A DNA stretch of 64,000 bases from Acidobacteria subdivision 2 bacterium RH1 MAG20 (lineage in GTDB: Bacteria > Acidobacteriota > Terriglobia > Terriglobales > Acidobacteriaceae): contig NFUO01000484.1 of assembly GCA_002197545.1 (NCBI GenBank), forward strand, positions 16,078-80,077, given 5' to 3'. The notes beneath the pieces are model-generated. The model made no database searches. It was not told the DNA's origin and worked only from the letters and a program-made list of their open reading frames with translations. Of the stretch, positions 1 through 9,729 are shown in pieces; within the stretch, counting starts at the first letter, position 1, and every line of letters starts with the position of its first letter. The position numbers and the translations under genes are program-made.

Positions 1-578
1 TTTTCTGCCCGCCCGGAAAACTCTCCGCTTTCGGTCGCCACCTTGACCTTTTCTCCTTCTTTAATGAAGGGAGGAACGCGGATTTCGAGGCCGGTCTCCA
101 GTTTGGCCAGCTTGGTCCCGCTGCCGCTGGAGGAGTCGCCCCGCGCCGCCGGTTCCGCGTAGGCAACGTTCAGCTCGACAAACATGGGCAGTTGCAGGCC
201 GATGGGATTGCCGTTGTACTTGTGCAATTGGATCAATACGCCCTCGGTCAGGAAATCCAATGCATTGCCGATCATGCCTTCGTCGAGGGTGAGGGTCTCG
301 TAGCTCACCTGGTCGAGGAAGTGAGAGCCATCGCCGTCGCTGTAGAGATAAGAAGCGGTGACTAACTGGAGATCCGGCTCCTTGAACTTGTCGCTCGCCT
401 TGAAGGTTTTTTCAAAGACGGCGCTGGTGAGAAGGTTGCGCATCTTCAGGCGCACCAGCGTCTGGCCGCCGCGAGCGGTCGGAGTGGTGATGTCTGAATC
501 CAGACAGGCGTAGGGGGCATTTTCAAGCTCGAACAGGGTCTTGCGCTTGATGTTGATCGCTTCAAGTAATACGGCCAT
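1..578 (-). CDS. efp: Elongation factor P-like protein (3' end outside window)
   Basis: EF-P-type translation factor, which helps ribosomes through difficult peptide bonds such as polyproline. It reads from ATG at 578 for 192 codons to the window edge without a stop, about the usual family length (185-190), so only the last residues are missing. The order is an N-terminal KOW-like domain with the tip loop TPTARGGQTLV, a central OB domain (LPMFVELNVAYAEP), and a C-terminal OB domain with GLEIRVPPFIKEGEKVKV. The tip carries Arg where classical EF-P usually has Lys, and the flanking PTARG resembles the YeiP/EfpL branch more than canonical EF-P. It is divergent from the ADOP permease gene. The family call is secure; EF-P versus EfpL subtype is inferred from the loop. 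Confidence 0.9.
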   Translation of the reverse strand, partial: MAVLLEAINIKRKTLFELENAPYACLDSDITTPTARGGQTLVRLKMRNLLTSAVFEKTFKASDKFKEPDLQLVTASYLYSDGDGSHFLDQVSYETLTLDEGMIGNALDFLTEGVLIQLHKYNGNPIGLQLPMFVELNVAYAEPAARGDSSSGSGTKLAKLETGLEIRVPPFIKEGEKVKVATESGEFSGRAE

Positions 579-785
579 GAATTCCTCGGGGATGGTTGGC
601 AGGCAAGCTAAGGCAAACCTGATTTCGACTTCTGAATTAAGTATAAAGTGCTGGCGGTGGGCTTTTCGCCAAATGGATTCGTCATTGTGGTCAAGACTGA
701 CCCATATTTTTCCGAATGAATATACTGAATTTGCCAGAACCTGATTTCCTGCGCTCTATAAGAATGCCCGGAGAGTTTCTAAATA

Positions 786-3335
786 ATGGCTACCCTTCTG
801 AGTGACGTTCGTTATGCTTTGCGTCAAATGCGCCTTGCGCCTGTCTTTACTATCACCGTGATACTTACTTTGGGATTGGGCATTGGGGCTACGACGGCCA
901 TCTTTTCTCTGATTCACGCCGTGATGCTGAAGTCGCTTCCGGTTGTCGATCCATCCCATCTGTACCGTATCGGCGCCGGGAAGGATTGCTGTGCCACTAA
1001 CGTGCTTCAGGGCAATTGGGAGCGATTCTCCTACTCACTCTACAAGCGCGTTGCGGAAGACGCGCCACAGTTCGACAACATTACTGCCTTCCAGGACAGA
1101 GCCGGTGTTCTGAGTGTTCGAGAAGGCTCATCTACTGCGCAAGCAAAACCGCTCCTGGGCGAATACGTGAGCGGCAACTACTTCCAGACGTTCGGTCTGC
1201 AGGCCTTCGCGGGCCGTTTGTTCACCGTTACCGACGACCAGCCCAACGCCATGCCTGTCGCGGTCCTCAGCTACCGCACATGGCGGCAGGACTACAACTC
1301 CAATCCTTCCGTGGTCGGCTCGACCCTGAACATTGAAACCCATCCGTTCACCATCATCGGCATCGCGCCGCCGGGCTTCTTTGGAGAGACACTCAGCAGC
1401 ACGCCCACGGAGATATGGGTACCGTTGCAGAGCGAGCTTCTCATCGATGGGAAAGCCGCGTTCAACCTCATCCCTTCGCAGGCATGGCTGCATCTCATCG
1501 GACATCTTCGGCCCGGCGCCAGCATCGATGGGGTATCCGCGCAACTGACTGCAACACTCCAGCACTGGTTGATTTCGGAAGCCGCCCTGCCGGCCCAGAA
1601 CCAACCGCAATCGGCACAAGAATTATCGCGTCAAACCATCCAGATCACTCCTGGCGGCTCGGGCATCGGCACTATGCGCGATGCGTATGCGGACAGCTTG
1701 CGGCTGCTTTTCGCGCTGTGCCTAGCGGTGCTGTTGATCGCTTGCGCGAACATTGCAAATCTTCTCCTTGCACGAGGAATTTCGCGCCGAGCCCAAATCG
1801 CTCTGCAACTCGCGCTTGGGGCTTCGCGTAAACGGATACTGCGTCAGGCACTCACAGAGTGTTCATTCCTCGCGCTTCTCGGTGCCACCGCCGGCATAAG
1901 CATCGCATGGCTTGGGGCAAAACTGGTGATCGCATTAGCCTTTCGCCATGCATCTGCGGTGCCCATCGACGTTCGTCCGTCACTACCCGTGCTTGGGTTC
2001 TGTCTAGGTCTGTCTCTGCTTACCGGGCTCCTCTTCGGTACGGTACCGGCGTGGTTGTCGTCGCGCGCCGACCCTATCGAATCTCTCCGCGGGGCCAACC
2101 GGTCTACCCACAAGAGCGCTGCACTTCCGCAGAAGCTGCTGATCGTCCTGCAAGCTGCACTTTCGGTAGTGCTGATTGCCGCAGCGGGAATGCTGACCCA
2201 CAGTATCCTCAATCTCGAAAATCAGAATCTTGGCTTCACCACGGCAAACCGGTTGAGTGTCCGAATGGAACCGCCTCTGGCCGACTACACCCTCGATCAG
2301 CTCAACCTTCGCTATCGCGACCTTCGAGATCGGCTATCTGAGTTGCCCGGCGTCCATAGCGCCAGTCTTGCGCTCAATGGGCCAATTGGCGGCGGCTGGA
2401 AAGAAACCATCGTCAAACCTGGCGAAGGTATGCCTCGCCTTGATGGAACGCAGAGTGCAATGTGGAATCGGGTAAGCCCCAGATACTTCGCAACGATTGG
2501 GCTGCCGATCCTTCAGGGAAGAGGTATCCTCGACTCTGACCGTGTCGATACCCGCGGTGTCGTGGTCGTCAATCAGGCCTTTGTGAAAAGGTTCTTCCAC
2601 AACCAGCCTGCCCTTGGCAAACACTTCGGTATCGGCCTCCCGGCTTATAGCAATGCGTTGGAGGTGGTGGGCGTTGTGCGCGATGCGAAATCCGGGGACC
2701 TGCGCGAGCCACCGCTTCCGATGGCATTCGGCGCTTTGACGCAACACATCGCTTTCACGGAAGAGACACTTCAGGCAAATGACAAATGGGACCACTTCAT
2801 CAATGGGGCTCAACTCTTTTTCACTGGCGATCTTGGAACCATGGAACCCCGCATCCGCGAGGCTTTCCGGCTCGTCGATCCCAACTTTGCCATCATCAGC
2901 ATTCAGCCAATGCAACAACTGGTGGATGCGCAACTCGACCAGCAGAGGGCTGTCGCGCAACTCAGCGGCCTCTTCGGCATCCTTGCGCTCATTCTTGCGT
3001 CCATTGGTCTTTATGGCGTAACGGCCTATATGGTCGCTCGCCGGACCAGCGAGATCGGTATTCGCATGGCCGTTGGCGCGAGCCGTGTCGATATCGTCGG
3101 GCTGGTCTTTCGCGGAGCCTTCGCGCAAGTGGCCATCGGCCTCGTGCTGGGCATACCGGCGTCTATCATTGTCGGTAAAATTTTGTCGACCAAGCTCTAC
3201 CATGTGGGCATTCTGGATTCCGCAGCGCTCATCACAGCGATCGGGACCCTGCTTTTTGGCGCCTGTGTTGCCAGCATCGTTCCAGCGCATCGCGCTGCAA
3301 CAACGGACCCCATCCGGATACTGCGCGCGGAATAA
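786..3335 (+). CDS. ADOP/MacB-family ABC transporter permease
   Basis: Large membrane protein of 849 aa with the layout of the acidobacterial duplicated orphan permease (ADOP) family: two FtsX/MacB-type permease halves in one chain and no ATPase next to it. The N-terminus (DVRYALRQMRLAPVFTITV, then a hydrophobic helix with GLGIGATTAIFSLI) is typical. A MacB-like periplasmic domain occupies about residues 50-270. Membrane helices lie near 305-330, 360-380, 400-425 and 450-475. A second periplasmic domain is followed by three helices near 725-830, and the chain ends PAHRAATTDPIRILRAE. The family is generally linked to efflux or lipoprotein release, but the substrate is unknown. It stands between efp and murC, so it probably does not belong to the cell-wall operon. 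Confidence 0.9.
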   Translation: MATLLSDVRYALRQMRLAPVFTITVILTLGLGIGATTAIFSLIHAVMLKSLPVVDPSHLYRIGAGKDCCATNVLQGNWERFSYSLYKRVAEDAPQFDNITAFQDRAGVLSVREGSSTAQAKPLLGEYVSGNYFQTFGLQAFAGRLFTVTDDQPNAMPVAVLSYRTWRQDYNSNPSVVGSTLNIETHPFTIIGIAPPGFFGETLSSTPTEIWVPLQSELLIDGKAAFNLIPSQAWLHLIGHLRPGASIDGVSAQLTATLQHWLISEAALPAQNQPQSAQELSRQTIQITPGGSGIGTMRDAYADSLRLLFALCLAVLLIACANIANLLLARGISRRAQIALQLALGASRKRILRQALTECSFLALLGATAGISIAWLGAKLVIALAFRHASAVPIDVRPSLPVLGFCLGLSLLTGLLFGTVPAWLSSRADPIESLRGANRSTHKSAALPQKLLIVLQAALSVVLIAAAGMLTHSILNLENQNLGFTTANRLSVRMEPPLADYTLDQLNLRYRDLRDRLSELPGVHSASLALNGPIGGGWKETIVKPGEGMPRLDGTQSAMWNRVSPRYFATIGLPILQGRGILDSDRVDTRGVVVVNQAFVKRFFHNQPALGKHFGIGLPAYSNALEVVGVVRDAKSGDLREPPLPMAFGALTQHIAFTEETLQANDKWDHFINGAQLFFTGDLGTMEPRIREAFRLVDPNFAIISIQPMQQLVDAQLDQQRAVAQLSGLFGILALILASIGLYGVTAYMVARRTSEIGIRMAVGASRVDIVGLVFRGAFAQVAIGLVLGIPASIIVGKILSTKLYHVGILDSAALITAIGTLLFGACVASIVPAHRAATTDPIRILRAE

Positions 3336-3546
3336 CAATGAATAGCAACCAACCATCGATCACTTACAAAAGACATGGTCAGGAGAGAGTAGCAACTTCC
3401 GGAGAAGCCACATTACCCCCAAGCCGATCTCACTTGACGAAAACAGTGCATAATTGGCTTTTGGATCAATCGGTCGTCAATACTGAACGACTACCAATGA
3501 CTTTGGGGTGGTACGCCTGAGATGCGCCACTGCTAGAGTAGAAGAT

Positions 3547-4950
3547 ATGTTCGTTCCTGTTGTTCCTTCTGGACATTTCTTGTTTGCGCCTTCGCAGCGA
3601 ATCCACTTTATCGGGATCGGCGGGATTGGGATGAGCGGGATTGCGGAGATCCTGCTGACGATGGGCTATGCGGTCTCGGGCAGCGACCTGCGGCGCAGCG
3701 CGGTGACGGAGCGGCTGGTCGGGCTGGGCGCGCGGGTGTTCGAGGGCCACGCGGCGGCCAATGCGGCGGCCAGCGATGTGGTGGTGACCAGCTCGGCAGT
3801 GGCGAAGGACAATCCCGAGGTGGTGGAGGCACGGACGCGGAAGATTCCGGTGATTCAGCGGGCGGAGATGCTGGCGGAGTTAATGCGGCTGAAGTATGGC
3901 ATCGCCGTGGCCGGGATGCATGGCAAGACGACGACGACGAGCATGATTGCGGCGGTGCTGGCGGGTGGGGGGCTTGATCCTACGGTGGTGGTTGGCGGTC
4001 GCGTGGATTCGATGGGGTCAAATGCGCGGCTGGGGAACTCGCAGTATCTGGTGGCGGAGGCGGATGAGAGCGACCGGTCGTTTTTGAAGCTGTCGCCGGT
4101 GCTGGGGGTGGTGACGAACCTCGACCGCGAGCACATGGATTGCTATCGCGATATGGCGGATGTCGAAGCGGCGTTTGTCGAGTTTATGGACAAGGTGCCG
4201 TTTTATGGAGCTACTACGGCCTGTATCGACAATGATCTGCTACGGACGGTGCTGCCGAGGGTTCGGCGGAAGGTCTATACCTATGGGGCGAGCGAGGATG
4301 CGGACTTTCGCGTGGAGATGATGACGCGAGAGGATGGGTGCCACTCGCGGTTTGAAGTGAACTATAAGGGGCTGGTGATGGGGCCGTTCCGGCTGCATGT
4401 TCCGGGAAAGCATAATGTGCTGAATGCGACGGCGGCGGTTGCGGTGGGGGTGCAGTTGGGGGTGGCTCCGGAGCAGATTGCGCTGGGTTTGGATAGTTTT
4501 CGCGGGGTCGATCGCCGGTTTCAGGTGAAAGGCGTGGAGCGCGGGGTGGCGGTGGTGGACGATTATGGGCATCACCCTACGGAGATTCTGGCCACGTTGC
4601 AGGCGGCGAGGGAGTGCGGCTATGGGCGGGTGCTGGTGCTGTTTCAGCCGCACCGGTTTACGCGAACTCGGGATTTGATGGAGGAGTTTGCCGGGGCGTT
4701 TAAGGACGCGGATGTAGTTCAGGTACTGGATATTTATGCGGCCAGTGAGGAACCGATTGCCGGGGTGGATGCGGCGGCGTTGGTGAAGGCGATTGGGCAG
4801 AAGGGCGTGGAGTATGCCGGATCGATGGCTGCGGGAGTGGAGGCTCTGGTGCAGGAGGCACGGGATGGGGATGTGATTCTAACGCTGGGAGCGGGGAGTG
4901 TATCGCAGGCGGGAGGAATGATTCTGGAGGGGTTACGGGTGCGTGGGTGA
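3547..4950 (+). CDS. murC: UDP-N-acetylmuramate--L-alanine ligase
   Basis: Cytoplasmic Mur ligase that adds L-alanine to UDP-MurNAc, the first peptide step of peptidoglycan synthesis. It has 467 aa, normal for MurC. The N-terminal Rossmann motif HFIGIGGIGMSGIAEILL and the ATP loop AGMHGKTTTTSMIA are diagnostic. NLDREHMD and the C-terminal DDYGHHPTEILATL and FQPHRFTRTRDL fit the central and C-terminal Mur domains. I chose ATG 3547 because it begins MFVPVVPSGHF close before the Rossmann fold; an in-frame start at 3508 would add 13 unlikely residues. ftsQ follows after about 90 bp in the same direction. murG, a usual upstream neighbour, is absent; the ADOP gene stands there. Confidence 0.96.
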   Translation: MFVPVVPSGHFLFAPSQRIHFIGIGGIGMSGIAEILLTMGYAVSGSDLRRSAVTERLVGLGARVFEGHAAANAAASDVVVTSSAVAKDNPEVVEARTRKIPVIQRAEMLAELMRLKYGIAVAGMHGKTTTTSMIAAVLAGGGLDPTVVVGGRVDSMGSNARLGNSQYLVAEADESDRSFLKLSPVLGVVTNLDREHMDCYRDMADVEAAFVEFMDKVPFYGATTACIDNDLLRTVLPRVRRKVYTYGASEDADFRVEMMTREDGCHSRFEVNYKGLVMGPFRLHVPGKHNVLNATAAVAVGVQLGVAPEQIALGLDSFRGVDRRFQVKGVERGVAVVDDYGHHPTEILATLQAARECGYGRVLVLFQPHRFTRTRDLMEEFAGAFKDADVVQVLDIYAASEEPIAGVDAAALVKAIGQKGVEYAGSMAAGVEALVQEARDGDVILTLGAGSVSQAGGMILEGLRVRG

Positions 4951-5043
4951 GTTCCTGAAAGGGTACATACGAAAGATGATGGGTAAAGATGGGGTGGGGA
5001 CAGGTTATATTCGGGGTGGCGATTCTCGCGGCCTTGCTCAGGC

Positions 5044-6336
5044 TTGCGAAATAGTAATGGATCTTCGAAACGCGGGACTGCGGTGCTAGAAGCGCCGGAG
5101 CAGGACTATGCCCGCGAACCGGCAGCGCCGCGGAGGACGTCTGCCGCGCCGGCGAGAAAGCTGCGCCGCGACCTCAGCGAGGACTTTGCCGACGACTTTC
5201 CAGATGAGGATGACGCTCCGGCGGGACGGCGGCAGCGTGGCGTGCGGGTGCGGTTTCGCTGGGGACTGCCCGGGACGAAGTGGGGCAGGATGGCGGCTGG
5301 ATTTGCGCTGGCGGTTCTGGCCGGGATTTGTTTTGGGGCATTGCTGCTGGTCAGAAATATGGTGATGCACGATCCGAGGTTTTATATCCAGTCGGCGTCT
5401 TCGATTGAGATTCAGGGCAATGTGCATCTGACGCGGGACGAACTGGTGAATATCTTTGGGGAAGACCTGGAGCGAAATATTTTTTATGTTTCGATGGCAC
5501 AGCGGCGGGCGCAGTTACAGCAGTTGCCCTGGGTGGAACATGCGACGGTGATGCGGTTGCTGCCCGACCGCCTGCGGGTGTCGATCGTGGAGCGGACGCC
5601 GGTGGCGTTTGTGCGGCAGGGAAGCAAGATTGGGCTGGTGGATGCCAGTGGGGTGTTGCTGAATATGCCGCCGCACGGGCAGGGGGATGCGAACTATTCG
5701 TTTCCTGTGGTGACGGGAATTGTAGCGAACGATCCGGCGTCGACGCGGGCGGCGCGGATGAAGATCTTTGAGCAGTTCACGTCCGATCTGGACAGTTCGG
5801 GAGAGAAGATCTCGCAGAAGCTGAGCGAGGTGGACCTGTCGAATCCAGAGGATGTGAAGGCGTTGATTCCGGAGCAGGGGAAAGACGTCCTGGTGCATTT
5901 TGGAGACACGGATTTTCTGAAGCGCTATCAGAAGTTTGAAGAGCATCTGCCGGAGTGGAGAACGCAATATCCCACGCTGTCGTCGGTAGACATGAGGTAT
6001 GAGCGGCAGGTGGTGCTGGAGATGCAGCCGGGAGCTGCTGCTGCGACTGCGGGGACGGCAAGTGCTGCTTCGGTGGCTGGTGCGAGTGTGGCTGCTCCGG
6101 TGCAGACTCCTGCGGCGAAGACGGTTGCGAAAAAGCCGGTCGTCAAGGCCCATGCGCCTGCGGGGAAGAGAGCGGTGGTTTCGAAGTGGAAGCCTGCGTC
6201 GAAGAGGGCTGCCGCGGTGAAGCATGGCGCGGCGAAGGTCAAGCCGCATAGGGTGACTGCGAAGGCTCATCCGCGAGTGGTACGGCGTTCGGGACGAAGT
6301 TCCCATTATCATTCTTCACAGGTGGTCCATCCGTGA
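5044..6336 (+). CDS. ftsQ: Cell division protein FtsQ
   Basis: Bitopic inner-membrane divisome protein. A charged cytoplasmic N-terminus (residues 1-80) precedes one membrane helix at about 83-103 and a POTRA domain at about 118-190 (IEIQGNVHLTRDELV, PWVEHATVMRLLPDRLRVSI). The FtsQ beta domain follows to about 325. The last 100 residues are an Ala/Lys/Arg-rich low-complexity tail, longer than in most FtsQ proteins; its role is unknown. The start is uncertain: TTG 5044 is the first in-frame candidate, because the ATG at 5057 is in another frame and quickly hits a stop. The stop overlaps the ftsA start (GTGA), showing translational coupling. Confidence 0.93.
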   Translation: MRNSNGSSKRGTAVLEAPEQDYAREPAAPRRTSAAPARKLRRDLSEDFADDFPDEDDAPAGRRQRGVRVRFRWGLPGTKWGRMAAGFALAVLAGICFGALLLVRNMVMHDPRFYIQSASSIEIQGNVHLTRDELVNIFGEDLERNIFYVSMAQRRAQLQQLPWVEHATVMRLLPDRLRVSIVERTPVAFVRQGSKIGLVDASGVLLNMPPHGQGDANYSFPVVTGIVANDPASTRAARMKIFEQFTSDLDSSGEKISQKLSEVDLSNPEDVKALIPEQGKDVLVHFGDTDFLKRYQKFEEHLPEWRTQYPTLSSVDMRYERQVVLEMQPGAAAATAGTASAASVAGASVAAPVQTPAAKTVAKKPVVKAHAPAGKRAVVSKWKPASKRAAAVKHGAAKVKPHRVTAKAHPRVVRRSGRSSHYHSSQVVHP

Positions 6337-7562
6337 ACCAGAGACAGGAAAATTTGATTACCGTGGTGGATGCGGGCAGCACCAAGAGCTGCGTGTTGGT
6401 GGCGGAGCTGCTGGATGGCGTGTTGCGTTATCGAGGGCATGGCATCGAGCCATCGCGAGGAATGCGGAAGGGTTTGATTGCGGAGCTGGGGCCGGCGGCT
6501 GAGGCGATCAATCGCGCGGCGCTGACGGCGGAGCGCGTGGCGAAGGCCGTAATTGAGACTGCCGTTGTCGGCATTGGCGGCACGCATGTTCGCGGGGTGA
6601 ATTCGCGGGGCGGCATCAGCATGGGCAGCCGGATGCGCGAGATCACGCGGGAAGAGGTGCGGGCTGCGGTGGACAGGGCGCGGAGTGTGGCGCTGCCCCC
6701 GGACCGCGAGGTGCTGCACCTGCTGCCGCAGGAGTTCATCCTGGATGACCAGGCGGGGATTCATGACCCGGTGGGCATGGTGGGGAACAAGCTTGAGGTG
6801 AATCTGCATCTGTCGACCTGCTCAGGCGGGGTGGCGCAGAGCGTGATTACCTGCGCGAACCGGGCGGGGCTGGAGGTGCTGGATACCGTTTATGAAGGGA
6901 TCGCTTCGGCGGAGTCGGTATTGAGCGCTGATGAGCGAGAGCTTGGAGTTTGCATCGCCGACATTGGGTCGAGTACGACCGAGTTAGCGGTTTATTTTGA
7001 GGGATCGATTGCGCATACAGCCGTGCTGCCGATCGGCGGCGACCACTTTACCAACGATCTTGCAGTGGGACTCCATGTGACCGTCGAAGAGGCGGAAGAG
7101 TTGAAGAAGATTTACGGACACTGCGTGGTGACGGCAGTGCCGCAGTTGAATGAGATCGAGGTAGGTGGAAACCTCGCGTATTCGGGGGGCCAGCCTGCGC
7201 GGCTGGTGCGGCAGCGATTTCTGGCGGAAATTCTGGAACCGCGTGCGCGGGAGCTGTTCACCATGCTGCGGGACAATCTGCGCAATGGGGGCGTTCTGGA
7301 GGCGATGGGCGCGGGTTGCGTGCTGACGGGTGGAGGCGCGAACTTGATTGGCCTGTTGGACAATGCAGAGAGTCTACTACGCGTCCCGGCGCGGATTGGC
7401 TTCCCGGTGCCGCTGTCGCGAATGCCTGATGAGCTGGCTAAACCGGAATTTGCGGCGGTGATCGGGATGCTGCTTTATACGCATCGGACACAGGTAAGGA
7501 AGGCCAGCGAAGAGCAGGGGTTGAGGTCGAAGTTGAAGGCTATCTTTGCAGGAAGTTTCTAG
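6333..7562 (+). CDS. ftsA: Cell division protein FtsA
   Basis: Actin-like ATPase that tethers FtsZ filaments to the membrane. It has 409 aa. Phosphate-1 motif VVDAGSTKSCVLVAE is at the N-terminus, the 1C (SHS2) domain contains the GIGGTHVRGVNSRGG stretch, phosphate-2 is ADIGSSTTELAVY, and the adenosine motif is VLTGGGANLIGL. The C-terminus (RSKLKAIFAGSF) is a short basic amphipathic helix, fitting the membrane-targeting sequence. GTG 6333 overlaps the ftsQ stop by four bases. No ftsZ follows: the next gene downstream is on the opposite strand, so the cluster ends here. Confidence 0.95.
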   Translation: MNQRQENLITVVDAGSTKSCVLVAELLDGVLRYRGHGIEPSRGMRKGLIAELGPAAEAINRAALTAERVAKAVIETAVVGIGGTHVRGVNSRGGISMGSRMREITREEVRAAVDRARSVALPPDREVLHLLPQEFILDDQAGIHDPVGMVGNKLEVNLHLSTCSGGVAQSVITCANRAGLEVLDTVYEGIASAESVLSADERELGVCIADIGSSTTELAVYFEGSIAHTAVLPIGGDHFTNDLAVGLHVTVEEAEELKKIYGHCVVTAVPQLNEIEVGGNLAYSGGQPARLVRQRFLAEILEPRARELFTMLRDNLRNGGVLEAMGAGCVLTGGGANLIGLLDNAESLLRVPARIGFPVPLSRMPDELAKPEFAAVIGMLLYTHRTQVRKASEEQGLRSKLKAIFAGSF

Positions 7563-7676
7563 TCGCCTTTCGCCCGGGCGTGCAGTTCGCTCTTTTTCAG
7601 GAAGTACCCCCCGTACTGAAAGTCCTAAAGTCTTCGAAATAAAGAACCTAAGTCTGGACTTCGGTATAGACCTTGG

Positions 7677-9668
7677 CTAATTTTGTTCGGTTGATCTCTC
7701 GTAGGGTTTTTGCATCAAAGCGCGGGCTTCGTTGATTGCGCCCTGGGTATTGTCGTTGGTTTGGACGGCGAGGCGGTACTCGTTGACGGCGCGGTCGCGC
7801 TGGCCGGTGAGGTCGAAGATGCGGCCTAGTTCGATGTGGCTCCAGACCTCGACCCATTTGGGATCGCCATCTCCTCGGAGAGCATCGCGGAACGAGTTTG
7901 CCGCGGACTGATAGTTGCGCTGCATGAAGAAGACTTCGCCGATGCGGTAAGAGGCGAGAGAGCTGTTCTTGTTGGCGTCGAGCGCCTTCTGGTATTCGAC
8001 CAGGGCTGCCGTGAGATCGCCTTGTGCAACCTGCTCCTGTCCGCGCAGTACGGCTACGCGGACGGCTAAATCTGGCGTACTCTTCAGAAGCCAGTTTTCC
8101 GGGTCGATGCTGATGCGGCGAGGACGGCCAAAGGTTTCGACGGAGTACTGTGAGTCGGTGCCGCTTACGGTAATGCGGCGGATTTCTGTTTTTCCGTCGG
8201 TCTCGATGCGAAGCTCGACCGGCATACGGAAGAGGTCGAGGTCCTGCGTGATGGCCCCGATGGTGCGGAAGCCCTTGTTGCTTCCGAGACGGAAGACGGT
8301 GTATTTGTCTCCAAAGTTCGGTGCACCGGTGCCGTCGATCCACTGCGAGAAGAAAGGCGTGAGCTGGAGGTTTGATTGCGCTTCAGCGACGGTCTGAACG
8401 TCGGAGCTGCGGATGGGTTTGTCGGTATATTGCGAGAGCAGGTTGCGCAGAAATTTGTTGAAGGTATCGTCGCCCATCTCCCAGCGGAGCATGTGGAAGA
8501 CCATCGCGCCCTTTTCGAGCGTCATGTTCTGGAACTGCGGCGAGAAGGGATCGAGGCGACCGAGAGAGGTGAGGGGCTCAGTGTCGTAGGAGAGAGCACC
8601 GGCAGAGATATCGGTGATGGCTGACTGGAAGGCGGTTTTGCCGGCGGAGTCTTCGAGGTACATCAGCTCGGCGTAGCGCGACATGCCGTTGGTAATCCAG
8701 GCATCGTTGAGGGTTGCGGGAGAGACTTCGCTGCCCCACCATTGGTGGGCGAGGGTGTTGGAGAGCAGCCGTTGGGCGTTACGCGCGGCGATGCGGCTGC
8801 CGGCGATGGCTGCGATTTCGGGTGCCCAGGTGGCGGAGACGGCGTCGTCGGGGAGTTCGACGAGATTGATGAGGGAGGATTCAGGCTGGCCGAAGGTGCT
8901 GGTCATGAATTCGAATTGCTTGGCGGCGGTTTGAGCGAAGTCGATGGCAAAGGACTTATGCTGTTCGGTGACGTAGACGTGGATATTGTTGACACCGGGT
9001 GCGGTGATGGGATCGAGAAACTTGCCCGCGATGATGGTGCCGGGGAAGCCTGGCTTGGCCCATTTGAAGGTGTACTCGGTGCGATTGCCGGGGAGGCTTT
9101 TAGGGGCGCTGATGCCATTGCCGCTGCCGACCACGCGCTCATCGGAGGGCACGCGAATGTGCATTTCGGCGGTGAAGCGGTCGGTGTAGAGACCGGTCAT
9201 GGGGAACCATGCGCCAGGGTAGAGCAGGATACTGATGGGATCGTCGATCGAGGCCAGTTTGATTCCGCTTACTGGGCTGGTGCCGGAGCCGGTGAGAGTG
9301 CCGGAGTATTCAAAGTTGTACGTGGTGCTGGTTCCCTTGGGGATTGGGGTGGCCAGGGTAAAGCGCACGGTGCTGTTGCTGGTGAGGCGCTCGAATTCTA
9401 GTGGCTTGCCGCTGGCGTCGGTGACTTTGTTGATCTGGAGGCCGTTGTTCAGCTCGAAGATGGGGTTGGTCAGGTCTTCGAGCGCTGTGAAGGTGACGGC
9501 TGCGGTTGTCGTGAGGTGGTGCACTGCGGGGTCGAGGTCGGCAGTGATGACGTAGCCGGTGATGCTCAGTTGAGGACGGACCGGCGCTGCCCAAAGGGTG
9601 GCCGTAAGGATACACATGGGGAACAGGGCCGTGACCAGAACTCGGAGATACCGGGAAGGTAGGGGCAT
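7677..9668 (-). CDS. M1 aminopeptidase-like protein without zinc site, with TPR tail
   Basis: Exported protein of 663 aa: signal peptide (about residues 1-28, ending LWAAP), M1-type N-terminal beta domain, gluzincin-like domain (about 240-450), and C-terminal TPR repeats (about 535-650). In M1 enzymes the site is HExxH with a Glu 19 residues after the second His. Here the aligned segment is LLSNTLAHQWWG at 301-312: the first His and the Glu are Asn304 and Thr305, His308 remains, and the third ligand position is Asn327 (ITNGMS instead of a NEG-type motif). The GAMEN substrate motif is also not recognisable. I infer a non-peptidase, perhaps a binding or scaffold protein. The fold assignment is from motif spacing and should be checked by profile search. 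Confidence 0.8.
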   Translation of the reverse strand: MPLPSRYLRVLVTALFPMCILTATLWAAPVRPQLSITGYVITADLDPAVHHLTTTAAVTFTALEDLTNPIFELNNGLQINKVTDASGKPLEFERLTSNSTVRFTLATPIPKGTSTTYNFEYSGTLTGSGTSPVSGIKLASIDDPISILLYPGAWFPMTGLYTDRFTAEMHIRVPSDERVVGSGNGISAPKSLPGNRTEYTFKWAKPGFPGTIIAGKFLDPITAPGVNNIHVYVTEQHKSFAIDFAQTAAKQFEFMTSTFGQPESSLINLVELPDDAVSATWAPEIAAIAGSRIAARNAQRLLSNTLAHQWWGSEVSPATLNDAWITNGMSRYAELMYLEDSAGKTAFQSAITDISAGALSYDTEPLTSLGRLDPFSPQFQNMTLEKGAMVFHMLRWEMGDDTFNKFLRNLLSQYTDKPIRSSDVQTVAEAQSNLQLTPFFSQWIDGTGAPNFGDKYTVFRLGSNKGFRTIGAITQDLDLFRMPVELRIETDGKTEIRRITVSGTDSQYSVETFGRPRRISIDPENWLLKSTPDLAVRVAVLRGQEQVAQGDLTAALVEYQKALDANKNSSLASYRIGEVFFMQRNYQSAANSFRDALRGDGDPKWVEVWSHIELGRIFDLTGQRDRAVNEYRLAVQTNDNTQGAINEARALMQKPYERSTEQN

Positions 9669-9729
9669 GTCGGGCGAAGATCCTCAAAAAAATAATGGTA
9701 CAGCCTTCGTGATGTTAGACGCTTGCCGT

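Noticed and set aside
7563..7676. Possible terminator (CGCCCGGGCG, GTACCCCCCGTAC) between ftsA and the M1-like gene
   Set aside because: The stems are too short and there is no T-run, so I do not annotate it.
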